This document shows positions 1 through 11,800 of a DNA stretch of 64,000 nucleotides, piece by piece; position 1 is the first letter of the stretch; every line of letters begins with the position of its first letter. Origin of the DNA: Cryptomeria japonica (lineage: Eukaryota > Streptophyta > Pinopsida > Cupressales > Cupressaceae); assembly GCF_030272615.1 (NCBI RefSeq), contig NC_081411.1:185426449-185490448 (forward strand), written 5' to 3'. The translations under genes and the position numbers were made by a program. The notes under the pieces were generated by a model. The model had not been told where the DNA came from. It ran no database searches and saw nothing but the letters and a program-made list of their open reading frames with translations.

Positions 1-1233
1 ATCATTACCATGCAACATACAACGTATATATCGAAAAACATCATAATAGTAATGAAACTGAACATGAGTTTTACAACAACAAGATATTCTCTGTTTATTG
101 ATTTTAACATACCAAGGATTGTATTTTTCAAATGATCTTTGACTAATTCGTAAATTCAATAACATAGATTCATCACTAAATTTTTTAAAGAATTCAGTTT
201 GAGTCATGTCAAGAAGATGTTTTGGATGAGGATCACGAATTTTTGATCCCACCTGTAACTTTAAAACATCTCTAGCATTTGATGAAACTCTAGTGTTATC
301 ATGCCAAAATTTTGCAATTAATTGTTTAGTTTCATCATTTAATTTCATGTCCGACCTTTGAAGTCTACCACTAAAACTCCAACAACGGTTTAGTGGATCA
401 ATTTCAATTGTGTCTCTTCTTTTGGCCGCTCTTGACAAGGTTCTATGATGTAAGTTCAAATAGCCACTTATATCACTTAACATTCTTTTACTGACAGTCA
501 TTTTGTCAACTATAGTAGTCATTATAACTCTATGTGCTGCATTCTTATCTTTAGATCGACTTGTTTTTCCTATAGAATCAATGGCACTGGAAACAATAGA
601 TACAACTTGCTTATATGATTCATCTTTTCTTTTTGGTTTTGCATAAATACCTATTTTTTTCATGACTTTACGCATTTTTAACATTTTTATTAATTATAGC
701 ATTAATTGACATTGGGATCCTAACTTTTTATTATAGAAAAATTGTTTATATAATCTGTTCACATGTGTTCTGATTTGTGTCCAAGAAACTAACCCATTAA
801 GATTATCTAGCACATTGCTATCAATAGTAAACAAATTACATTCATTTTCTTTCAGAGAGGGTGGTGTAATATTTTCAATTTTTATTTCTTTTCATATTGA
901 TGTATGAAATTTATATCCAGCTTCATTTAAATCAGCAATTTGATTGGCATCATAGCCATCGGGATTTAAAAACATACCAGGATTCGCATCCACATGAACA
1001 TTTGCATCAAAAGTCATACCCATTTGTGGTTCTACATTTCTTGCATCCATCATGATGTCTTCAATGGTCTCATCTACAATGGGCACTGAACTAGATGCTT
1101 CAGAAGTGTTATTCAATTCTCGTTGTTGTGATCTTCGATCTCTTTGGCGTTTTGCCTCCTTCTCTCTTTGTGCTTGAATTTCATCCACTATCATTGTCCT
1201 CTTTTTTTTCTTTTGATGTTGCTTAGAACCCAT
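1..1233 (-). pseudogene. Decayed uncharacterised (probably transposon-derived) gene, cut by the window edge
   Basis: One reading frame runs from an ATG at 1233 to the window edge (about 411 codons), interrupted only by TGA at 892-894 and TAA at 694-696. Each is one C-to-T change from an Arg (CGA) or Gln (CAA) codon. The N-terminus is a Lys/Arg/Gln-rich charged segment (QREKEAKRQRDRRSQQR), followed by an acidic stretch. The middle part holds WSFSGRL and DETKQLIAKFWHDNTRVS. The end of the visible part reads FEKYNPWYVKINKQR and then CCCKTHVQFHYYYDVF, a Cys-Cys-x-x-His cluster. The combination of a basic N-terminus, a Trp-rich core and a C-terminal CC..H motif resembles uncharacterised transposon-encoded proteins of plants and animals, but I cannot name a family. 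No intron is needed. The 3' end and any catalytic region lie outside the window. Confidence 0.55.
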
Positions 1234-1410
1234 TTTAACAAACTCATCTTCAAAAAATAATATCTTTTTACTGAGTTCTTCAAAAAATCATGTAAAAAAT
1301 ATTAAAAAGTACTGCCAAATGATGTAAAAAATCTTTGTCAGTACGGATTTCAATGATAGTGTGGTAAATCGATGCAATCTATCTTGTTTTTTATAGTAAC
1401 GGTTATTTAA

Positions 1411-1502
1411 AATGGGGGCCTGTTATTTAAAACGGGGGCCCGTTATTAAATCCAACAGGTAAAAAATGGAACGGGCCCCCGTTTATAAAATGGGGACCTG
1501 TT
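1411..1502. repeat. GC-rich hairpin and three 20-bp direct repeats
   Basis: The 15-mer AAACGGGGGCCCGTT (1430-1444) recurs exactly inverted at 1470-1484, with a ~25-bp spacer. Variants of the unit AAAAYGGGGRCCYGTTAT also occur as direct repeats starting near 1410, 1429 and 1487. In such AT-rich sequence these G/C blocks stand out. They lie ~180 bp upstream of the start of the decayed minus-strand gene, so they could be its promoter or the subterminal repeats of a DNA transposon; nothing decides between these. Confidence 0.6.
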
Positions 1503-1559
1503 ATGTAAAATTTGAATCCACAACTCACCACTTGCCTCGGGATTAGGCCCAGGATAGGC

Positions 1560-3360
1560 CTGGGATGGCCACACCTGAGACATGAACCTGCAAATTCAAA
1601 GCTCCATGAATGAAAGCACAAATATGAACTTCTAAAATAGTTTACATGCCTCTAATCAAAGCATTTTTATACGAAATTAAAACCCATTTCAGATTATACT
1701 GTCTAGATTCTAAATATGTAAATTAATTTAAAAATTGATTATTTTAACTATTTTTCATTTAATTTATACTAAATCAGGTCCATAAATTTAAAATATTAAC
1801 TAATTTTCTTAATTTAATAACTTTTTTATTTTAATGAATTTTGAAAAAAAAATTATATGTCATCAATCTACACAAAATTCTTTTCTATTTAAAAAAATAA
1901 ATTCAAAAAATGCTAAGTTTACGTCAAATTATGTGGGTCGTACACGTCAAATTTTTAAAAAGATAATTACGGCAATTAAAAAATTAATTAAAAAAAAAAT
2001 TTGAAAACAAAATACAGAAAAATATGCTCATCAATCTTCAGTGTGTTACAAACCATTTCCCAAAACGGTTTGAGAAAATAATTTTAATTGTGTGAAAAAG
2101 TGTGGGTCGTACACATGCATGGCATGGTCTTGAAATAGGCATTTTTAAAACATAGTTTTTTGAACTCCATTCAAAAAGTTATTTTTTATTATGTGGGTAT
2201 TAAAATAAATTACATATTTGAAAAGTACACTCAGAGGGCTATCTTTTATATTACTAACTTTTTCCAAGATTCAATCTCTAAGTGTTTCAAAATTTAAGCT
2301 CAAATGAGACAAAATCTAAAAAACAGGGAAAACACTTCCACTTTTTGGCCAAAAAGTGGACTCATCTTCTTGCACTGACCCTCCTATGTAACCAAAAACT
2401 AACAATTTCATGGCTTTATCTTTCTTTGGTTTTAGTTTTTGTTTGTTGGAAAGTTTTCCCATACATGCTTTCCTATATAATTATAGTACGGTGCTATAGG
2501 TGTGAGATGTGTTACTATAATTTATGTTTAACTTATTGCAAGTGTTATATAATGTACTACAAGTGTATGGTAAGTTATTTTGAGTACTCTATTGTGTGTT
2601 ATAACAATATTTAACTTTAACATCTATGTTATCTTATGCTAATTAGTTTATAGAAAGGGTATGGTCGAGATCTAAGGGTTTAGATAAATATAGAGTTTCA
2701 AGAAACACGTGAAAAAGGGTGGACAAAGGAGCACCACAGAGTTGTAACTTTCTAACCTTCTCTATAATATGGAGCCAATCATCCTTTGTGAACAACCAAA
2801 CATCTATGGTGGGATTGTCTCAACTTGTACTATTCATAATTTCATTTATTTAACAGAAAATATTAACTAACATATATGGAAAATGGTTATTCAACACACA
2901 CAAGTAGTCCACTTTCATTTAAGATGCATAAGTAGATAATTACACACTTGCTCATGAAATTAAACCAATGGGAGCTCTCTAAGACAAGTAGTAAAGAAAC
3001 ACAAAACATAAGCACCTTTGCTTTTAATATGGGCTAACAAATCAATGATCAATCAATATTTTAGTATTAAGTACTAAAATCTCGTTCTACATTAAAATTC
3101 CACAAATGTTTATAAGAGGGTAGAGAGATTATTTATACAACCACATATTTTTTCACATAGTTACAATATAAGAGCTCGATAACTTTCCAAAAAATAAATA
3201 ATGGGGAAAGAAGACAAGGAAAAACATTGGAGGGTTGTAGTGTTTGTAGGGTGATCTCAAATTGGTACTAGATCAATGGATGAGAGATAGTGCTTGTGGG
3301 TAGTTAATATTTCTTATTGTACATAAACAAAACCATTTCGACTTTCCTTATGTGAAAACA
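1560..3360. other. AT-rich intergenic DNA
   Basis: I recognise no gene, RNA or element here. The longest open frame (2282-2614, plus strand) is hydrophobic and Cys/Tyr-rich, with no familiar motif and no plausible coding bias. Confidence 0.5.
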
Positions 3361-3363
3361 CTA

Positions 3364-3935
3364 TTAATGTTGAGACCTCCATACATCACTTTGTCTTTCA
3401 CTTACAAATGATTTACATTATCTCTTTTTTGGATAGGAGTTTTGTGACACATGGTTTTCTCCATTTATTCATTTGTGATTAGTTGTATGATTAGTTGTGT
3501 ATGGGTATCTAACATTGCCTAGTTGTCAGGACCCATATTGCATTCATCATATTATTCTTGCATCATTTTCATTTAATAAATTTTCTCCCAAAGTTGCACC
3601 AAAGGGAGGGTGTTGGTGTAAATGTGAATGTATTCTAACTAATTCATAGTTAGAGCCTATTCACATGTTAAGTTTACCTAGGACCTAGCTTGCATTTAAG
3701 TTAGTTTTAAGATAGTTCCTTTATGTAACTTGTCATTTAATATGTTCATACGATCATGTTAGTTATCATAGGTAGCATTCTAGAATATATGAGTCATGTC
3801 TTAATATTTAATATTTTCTCTAGGCATTAATCATTATGCATCATGTATTGAATGTTTGCATAAAGGGTAGTTGTCATCCTGCCTCATCATCTTGCCTATA
3901 TAAGAAAGGCTCATTTGTACGTTTATAATTTATGC
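3364..3935 (+). repeat. Left LTR-like repeat
   Basis: Starts near TGTTGAGACCTCCATACATC. It contains GTTGGTGT(A/G)AATGTG, AACCTATTCA and a TATA-like box in GCCTATATAAGAAAGG near the end. It matches 5349-5925 over most of its length with many substitutions. Confidence 0.5.
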
Positions 3936-5348
3936 ATCATTTTATAATATTTTAATCTCATGTTTATGCAAGATCATGTAGTAAAATTCTCTTGTGGAAG
4001 GCATATTTCTTGGTTGATCCTTTGGGGTTTCCATGACTTCATTATGGGTTCTTCATCATTCTAATCATAGCTTGAGGTCAACCCTTCTATTTGGACTCTT
4101 GACCTCATAAATTTTTGCCATGATCTTCAATTTTCATTATTCTTACAATGTTGAAAAGGTATTGAGGAGCTCTACCATTTAGTCCATACACATTTTCCAA
4201 ATTCATTCCTAGGTACTATCTATTGCGTTTTTGCATATTGTGGCTTTTTTATGATAACTTAGATATCTTGATGCTTGGAGAGGTACAACTTATGGTTGGC
4301 TTCACTTTTAGTTTCTTATCATAGTTAGAGGTTTCTACAATCTTGTTTTGGTTCTATCTTTGATATTTTGAAGAATATCATAGTTTGCAATGGTTTTTCT
4401 ATTACATCCTTTTTTATCATCCTGGAGACGAGGGACTATAGACAACATAGAGAGATGGCATCATTACACATCTTAGAGGGCTTCATTTAATGCCATATTT
4501 GTAGGATCTTATTCCACTACCTAGCATACCTAGTAAGATATTTTCTTGGAAATGAAATAGGGATCATTCCTTAAGTGTTATTGGTATGCATGTTGATGAT
4601 GAAATTTTGGTGTCTCTTGTTGATTTTGAGTGTCCTCGTGCTCTTTGGAGTCACATTTGAGAGTTATATGGAGATCTTGATATTCAACTACTCCCAAATG
4701 ATCCTATTTCAGATTTCAATATGCCTCATCATTCTTTGGAGAAGATACCCCATGATTGTGATACTTTATCTAGTCTTTCAACACTTCAGTTGAGGTTGCT
4801 TCAAGGATTCTTGGTTTTTTTTTGGATATAGTTGACCCACCTTCACTTTTTTTGAATTCTTCTCTAGATTCATTAATTGAGACTTCCATAATTCATGATC
4901 AGCAAGACCGTCATTGTCTTACATATTTGGTTGGAGGACAAATTTAAGCATATTCGTCTTTGGAGTTTGCTCTACATCAATTTCCTCATAGTTCTCATTT
5001 GTCATCTTCTTCTTTGATTAGGAATGCACCTGATTGGATTGTGGCATTATCATATCACTTGGACAAGGAGATATATAAGCATTTTTCAGAGACACCATTA
5101 TCATTCTTCATGCAGCCACCTTTTACAGCATATCTTGAATGGGAAATGTTCCTAGCTTTATACATGGTTTTGTTTCTTCCTAAGGGGAGACAAGAGGTTT
5201 GTAAGCACTGAATTGTATTTTTTATTCAAACAGATATCATTCTTGCAAGCGATTATTCATTATGGAGGGGCTACATAGTCTCCCTCTTTTCCTCATAAAG
5301 GGGGACTATAGATTGGATTCTTGTGATGGATGTAGTTCTTGGGGGCTA

Positions 5349-5925
5349 TTGATGTTGATACCTCCATACATCACTTCGTCTTTCACTTGGATATGGTTTT
5401 CATTCTCTCTTTTTTGGCAAGAAGTTTTATCCCATAGGGTTTTCTGATTTTTTTTGTTTATGAGAGATTAGTTTCATGATTAGTTGTGCAAGGGTACCTA
5501 ACATGGCCCAGTAGTCATGACCCATATTGCATTCATTATATTAGTCTTGCATCATTGCATAATGTTTTTTATCCCTAAGTTACACTTAGGGGTGTTGGTG
5601 TGAATGTGGTTATATGTTAACTAGTTCATAGTTAGAACCTATTCAAATGTTAAGTTTACTTAGGACCTACCTAGATTGCATTTAAGTTAGGTGTCCTAAA
5701 TTTTCTTTTTGTAACTTTTCATTTAATAATGTTCATAGGATCATGTTAGTTATCCTAGGTGGCATTCTAGAAGATACGAGTCATGTCTCATTAATTAATA
5801 TTTTCTTTAGGCATTAATCATTATGTATCATGCATTTAATATTCATATCAAGGGTAGTTATCATCCTAGAAGTCATCACTTTACCTATATAAACAAGGTT
5901 CATTTGTACTTTTGTAATATATCAA
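5349..5925 (+). repeat. Right LTR-like repeat
   Basis: Partner of 3364-3935. It starts near TGTTGATACCTCCATACATC and shares the TATA-like CCTATATAAACAAGG. Similarity ends near 5925, slightly before the left copy gives out, so the exact 3' boundary is uncertain. Confidence 0.5.
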
Positions 5926-5929
5926 TTTA

Positions 5930-7307
5930 ACCAATCAATCAAATATATTTAAGTAAACCAAATAAGATATATTTAAGAAAACTAAATATGTGGCCAACAA
6001 TACCTTATAGGGTAAAAGTATTTTCCCTTCAATGGGTTGTTGATTTGTCATGGCAATTTTTTTTTGTTGTTGCCTTTAGCACCAGCCATCACGTATCATT
6101 ATATGATCCCAAAGATGTCAATCAGAATACATGGTAAGAAAGAAGAAGTTGTTCTAATGTAGGGTGAATGGTATGTTTCCACAGAGACATATAAGGTGAA
6201 AATGAACATTCTCATGAATTAAAGGAGGAAAAAGTAATGCATGATACTATATGTCGATGAAGAAACAAAGATCATGGTAAAGAAATTATATTTGCCTAAT
6301 GCCTTCCTTCAATTAAATGTATTCATTTTTATTCACCTCAAATTTTCTTATTTTTTGAGTAAATTTTTTTGTATATCATTGTTATTTAAGGAACAAAACA
6401 CTTTAGTTTGGTGACTTAAAATAAATATAAATTTGTGCAATAATTCTAGGAGCATTCAAATGCCCTAAATCTATTTTATTCAATGTGTTAGATCATCTTT
6501 CTTGGGTTTACCTACATGAAAATGTCCCTTTGAAATACAACAATTGTCTTTCAAAGGTATGTTAAATATTGTTATAATTAGATAATAGAAAAGGAAGATG
6601 AAATATAGGAAAATAAAGTGAATTAAGAAGAATAAGTCTGTAAACTTCCAAATCATTAATGTAGGTGTGAATTTGACCTTGATCTATAGACCCAAGACTT
6701 CAAATCACATACATAATTTTGAAGTGTCGAGATGAGACATTGATAGATATTACACTTTTCTCGATACAAGTCAAGTAAAGTGCAATGCTATGTCAAACTT
6801 AATTTATTATTTAGTCCAAAATTAAAAGCTAAACATCTTTATTTATTACATTTACTTTTCATATTTTAACATTTACTATTTCATATTTATTATAACATGC
6901 TTTTGTTTGACTCAAAGCTTGTGAGTTCCCTCTCTTCCACTTGATGACTACTATAATAAAAAGTTCGAACCTTAACCCGATTTATCTAATTAGAACATTT
7001 ATTATTTCACTACCATTAATCCATAAAATACTTTATTGAATAATTTGAACATAACAAACTTAAAACATAAAATAAATATTAAATATATATGTTAAGCTCT
7101 TCAACATAATAGGACAATATAACATCGTGAACACAAGGTTCACGAGAAAACTAAAAGAACAAGGGATGAATAAATAAAGTGGAAACTCATAAAGAAATTT
7201 GCAGCACCTTCGAATTATATATTCCGTTTAAACTAAAGAGCATCAAATTGAAAACACCTCAATGATACCAACAAGTACGAGCCAAAAAGAATGAAATAAA
7301 AGGCATA
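5930..7307. other. AT-rich intergenic DNA
   Basis: No gene, repeat pair or RNA was recognised. It is the downstream side of the NLR gene that ends at 7542. Confidence 0.5.
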
Positions 7308-8184
7308 TTCAATTTTATACACATTTTCAAAAGTGGACTTTATTTGGACCACTATCTAGGATGTGTTTACTATTTGATTAGTTGTAAATCAACAAAACAT
7401 CACAAAATATATTTGCATTATAAGAAACCTCATCATTATAATCTTTTTAAGAAAGATCATTTATCTAGAGAATGCATAACTAACTAGAGAGGTTGTTCAT
7501 TTTTAATGTAAAAGGTAATATGTTTTCTATGTTGTGCAAGCTTATGTGGACTTTGATTTTTCCTTTTCCTCTCTGCTATTTTTCTTATCCCATTCCTCCA
7601 TAAATTTGAATAGCACATTTGTTGTCTCTGTCACCCTCATGTTTGTTATCTCTCTTTCCATCTTCGCCATCATCATTTCCCTTCCTTGCACTGCCTTTGT
7701 CACCCACTTCTTACATATTTCTCTCTCTTTGTCGTCTGTGTTTGGAATAAGATTTTCCGAATGGAGCTTTCCCTTCGGAGGCACACCAATGAGCAATGGC
7801 AATTTATAGAAGCAAGGATGCCTTCGGAAATAAAGCATTGCTAAGGGATTGATGGACCAAGGATCTGCAATCGATGGCCACTTGAGTTTCTTAATCCCGT
7901 CTAAATGACTAGCTCGTGTGCCTCTACCATGTATTATTATTGGAATCCATACCACCTCAAAGTCGATACGACTTTTGATAGGTTTGTCCTCCTTTTTCTT
8001 GTGCTTGTCATACACTTCACTGAAAGTCATCGGTTCTCCCTTAAGGTCGATACAGTTTTCAATTTCTTTGTCCTCCAACATTTTCTTGAGCTTGTCATAA
8101 ACCTCATTGAAAGCCTTGGATTCTACTTCAATGTTGTGAGGCCATGACAGTAAGAGAAAAACGAATTTCCCCTCAAGGTCTTTG
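7308..8184 (-). repeat. Duplicated block: last exon and 3' flank of the NLR gene, copy 1
   Basis: This block is repeated at about 14,091-14,961. The similarity covers the last exon and about 230 bp of 3' flank (shared stretches such as GTGGACTTTATTTGGACCA and TATCTAGAGAATGCATAA). It places the end of one tandem duplication unit at ~7308 and the end of the next at ~14,091, so the unit is about 6.8 kb. Confidence 0.8.
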
Positions 8185-8891
8185 ATTTCCACCTGCCAAA
8201 CAAATTTCACGAATACGATTCCTTATATAACAGTTATATTGTGAAAATTCTAATTAGTGAACTAATGTTCAGAACGTACGTATTGAGCTGAAAACATTAA
8301 TACCTGAGCCGTGCTAGTGATCAGGAAGTTAATTTCCTTTGTGAGCAACAAAGCTTGAAGCAATTTTGTATTGGACTTCTCATTATCCTTGGTATTACCC
8401 TCAGAAAGTTCCTTCAAATGGAGGTACTGTGTTTCTGGGACATCCCTGGTCATGGCCTTTAAACTGTCTTTTGTTATGCTTGTCAAGTCTGAAAAGGATT
8501 TCAATTCTCCATTGCCCTTAACTTCACTAGAGATCATAACATGATCGAAAGACTGATCCATGCCCAAAAGCTTTTCAAAGAACACTTCAGCTTCATAGTT
8601 ATCACCACTGCAAAAACGATACTTTCCGACCAGTTCCGTTGCCAGTGAACTACAAAATTTGCCAATATAAATTACCTGCATGCTATTGGATGTTGCTTGG
8701 AGATCAGCTAGTATTCTGATCAGCGCTTGCCGGTCTTCCTCCTGATAATTCTTGTCAAATATAATAACTACAGTACTCCCTACCTCAAGATCAGATGGAT
8801 AGAAAACTCCTCCACTGACATCCATAAAATGCCATTTGTTGTTGAAGAAATCCAAGGTTCCCCGCTCTATCTCCTTGTCAATCCGCAACTT
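7542..8891 (-). CDS. SEO-like thioredoxin-fold exons at the NLR C-terminus
   Basis: Exon 8891-8304 (acceptor ATGCTGCAG, donor CAG/GTATTA) reads EIERGTLDFFNNKWHFMD and VVIIFDKN, with QVIYIGK some 30 residues later. Exon 8192-7542 (acceptor TTTGGCAG) reads KFVFLLLSWPHNIEVESKAF, then DFEVVWIPIIIH, KWPSIADPWSINPLAMLYF and KLPLLIGVPPKGKL, and ends in a charged, probably helical tail with a stop at 7542-7544. Plant SEO proteins carry the same series in the middle of the protein: a hydrophobic LLLIS strand, YEVVWVPVVD, a W.S..P..I stretch, WHFM..P.LVV..PQG and a Y.GK motif. Here the later SEO segments precede the earlier ones, as if two partial copies were joined. Confidence 0.6.
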
Positions 8892-11800
8892 CTGCAGCAT
8901 GACAGAGGTCAACATTATTTTACAGTTAATGCTCATATGTTTCTAGAAACATATTTTTGCTGTTATTAGTGGATGCATAATATAAGTTTCAAATTTCAAT
9001 GTTCACCTGATACGTAGAAAGAACTTGGAAGAATAGCGATAGAAAGGAAATCATATAATGATTATATTATATAATGTCATGTACCATTCGTTCGAACTAT
9101 CTAAATTTACAAATCCATGTTAAAAGTAGTTTTAAATATGGTTTTTATGCTCGAGCAATACCAGCTATGTACATCTACCCTAATTAAAGAGGTCTTATAT
9201 CAGTCCGAGCATAAAAAGTTAAGTTTACGGTATAAGAGCAGAAGCAAGCAAATGTTTTTGACAAAAAGCTTACGTGAGACGTAGAAGGAGGTAAAGAAAA
9301 AGGCACGATACGAGGCCCTCCTGTTGAAGCTGTGAAGTGAAAAACTTTGTTCTCAATCTTCATTTGATTCCATGTATTCTGCAGATTTGGGCTGTCATAA
9401 ATGTCCACGAATGTCAGGCTCTGTATATTACTAAGACTTCTTAACCAGTTTCCTTTCAGTACTTTACAGTTCAAAATAATCAATTCTTTTAACGCTGGGA
9501 GCCGGCTCAGTCGAATAGATGCCTCATCCAATTTGTCACATGAACTCAGATTTAACTTTTCTAGATGCTGGAGTTTGTGCATTTGCTTTGGCAGGCCTAG
9601 AAGGCTTCTACAACCGCTCAAGTTAAGGCTTTTTAGAACAGACAGTTCCATGAAAATATTATCTGGTAGCGAGATCAGGCCGATGCAATCCATTAAAATA
9701 AGCTCTTCCACATGAGTTTTGATGTGCCTGATGAATCCTTCTGGTATTTCTGCTATTGTGGAGCACCAACTCAAGGACACAGTCTTCTGCATCAAAGGGT
9801 TTTGTCCTACATTTTTTGGAAGATCTTTTAGTCGCTTGCATGACTCAACATTAAGCTTCTCAAGAGCTAATCCTTGGTACTCTTCAGGCAGCTCCAACAA
9901 ATGAGTACACGATCTTAAATTCAACACCCGCAATGTGGAAAGTTCAGAAAAGCGCTTAGGAAGCTTTTCAATGCTCCTGCAATATGACAAATCAATTTCA
10001 TTCACGCAGGTCAGCAAATTCATACTATCGGGAAGATGTTTTAGCCTCCTGCAGAAGGACAAGTTAACTTTCTCCAGGTTGCTTATCCATCCAAAATTCG
10101 ATGGCAACTCTGTCAGTTCTTCACAGTGGCTTAGATCCAATCTCTTCAAACATTTGAGATTTCCAAAACTTTTAGGCAAATTTAGTAATTTGCTACACTT
10201 CCTTATAACTATTTTCTCCACAGCATGCAATTCGGCAGAGCTCAGTGATAGATTTTCCATATCATTGCCTTCTAGATTCAACTCTATAAGCTTGCATTCT
10301 TTGGGAAGATTATTTAAATCACTGTAATGCTCCAAATTTAATGCCGTTGACTTCACCATCCTGAGAGTTGTTGGAACCTGAAAAGAGAAAAATGAGTTGA
10401 TCCAAAATATGGATGAGAAAACACTTTATTTTGGTTTTAAACAGTATATTCTAATTTGTTCAAACGGTATAAACAACAGACGTATCATGTCTACTGTTCA
10501 ATCACATTATCATTTACTCTCAAAGATTAGTGAAAACTGCTCAGAAATATTAATGATAGAAGACACCCACAAAAGTTTTGACAAGCTATTACGAGTTTAA
10601 AATGAAGCTTAATATTCCAATTTGAGAATCCTAATATTCTTTCTAAACAAAGGAAGTAAAAGAGACACTTACATTTTTTGTGGTCTCCCCCATGTAGTTG
10701 TTGGAATTGTTATCCAAATAGGTTAGGTGCTCCATGTGAGCGATATCGAAGGGCAGTTGTTGAATTCTTCCAGCTTGAAAATATCGAAGATGCTTGAAAT
10801 TTCTTTTACATTCACCATCCACAATTGTACAGTCTCCTAAACCAAGAACTCTTAGATTCGGCATGTCATCCAGCTGTTGTGCAGAAATAGGGAATGGGAA
10901 CTTGTTTTCTAAAAGCCAGATTCCTTTTATTGCGTGAAGCTTCGGAAACAAACAAGATCACGTGGGAAATCATTTCTTAAAAAATATTAAAACCTTACAT
11001 GGACTCATGGCTTTTGAATAGAATGAATTTAAGAATACTCAATATCTACCTTATTTTTTGCCAGCAAAGCATGGAGCTCAGCGGCAGTAGTTGTTCGAAC
11101 TCCTTTTGCAAGAGAGAGACAGTACGGCATGACTGTAGCAGGGACAACTACTTTAGTTGATTCTCTTTTCACTAGCTCCAACTCTTTCAACTTTTCCAGT
11201 ACATCGATTTCAAATATGCAGGCCACATGATCCCACTCCCTGTTATTGAAAAATGAACAAATGTCCAGAAGTGCATCTTGGGTGGTTATAGACTGACGGA
11301 GGAATTTTCCTTCGCACCCCAAGTACTCACTCAGTACTTCGAAACTAGGCTTCTCTGTTTCAATCCATTCTAACAATCTGCTAAATGCTTCCTCGTCTTT
11401 GTAATACTTAACCAAATGGTCCCGAACAATTTTCATTTGAAGCTTATAGCCCTTACAAATCTTTATAATGTTCCATACAAGAGGTTTGTTAATGTTACTC
11501 AACGAAAGCTTTTTCTTGAAGAATTCCAAAGCTTGCTTGTAACCCAAACCTTTCATAGCATACAGATGTCTTTTAAAATTGGTGCCCTCCGTAGCAGATA
11601 TTACATCCTTCTCGCGAGTCGTAACCAGAAGTCTGATGCGATTCAGTCCGTAGTTCCTCTTTGGCAAAAGTTTACCAAGGATTTCAGCACTGGGGATATT
11701 TTCAATGTACATGAATACATTCTCGATAGCATGTTTTTCATCTAAGACATTAAAAGCCTTATGCAGCTGCTTCTTCCAATCTCCATCGTTTTCAATGTCT

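Larger units (their letters stand above)
3364..5925 (+). mobile_element. LTR-flanked remnant without coding capacity
   Basis: Two similar direct repeats (3364-3935 and 5349-5925) enclose about 1.4 kb. Just inside the right repeat is a purine-rich stretch (AAAGGGGGACTATAG, ~5297-5311) followed by a G-rich run (CTTGGGGGCTAT) that directly precedes the repeat, as a polypurine tract would. This orients the element on the plus strand. No protease, integrase or reverse transcriptase can be read inside; only short frames remain (4960-5211, 5262-5447). It is best read as a deletion derivative or a small non-autonomous LTR element. No target-site duplication was found. Confidence 0.45.

Noticed and set aside
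2282..2614. 110-codon plus-strand frame as a small membrane protein
   Set aside because: Hydrophobic and Cys/Tyr-rich composition follows from the T-rich DNA; no homologous pattern, splice context or second copy.
8727..8969. Plus-strand frames over the SEO-like and LRR exons
   Set aside because: Antisense shadows of the minus-strand NLR gene; the same holds for those at 9401-10,327 and 11,416-12,301.
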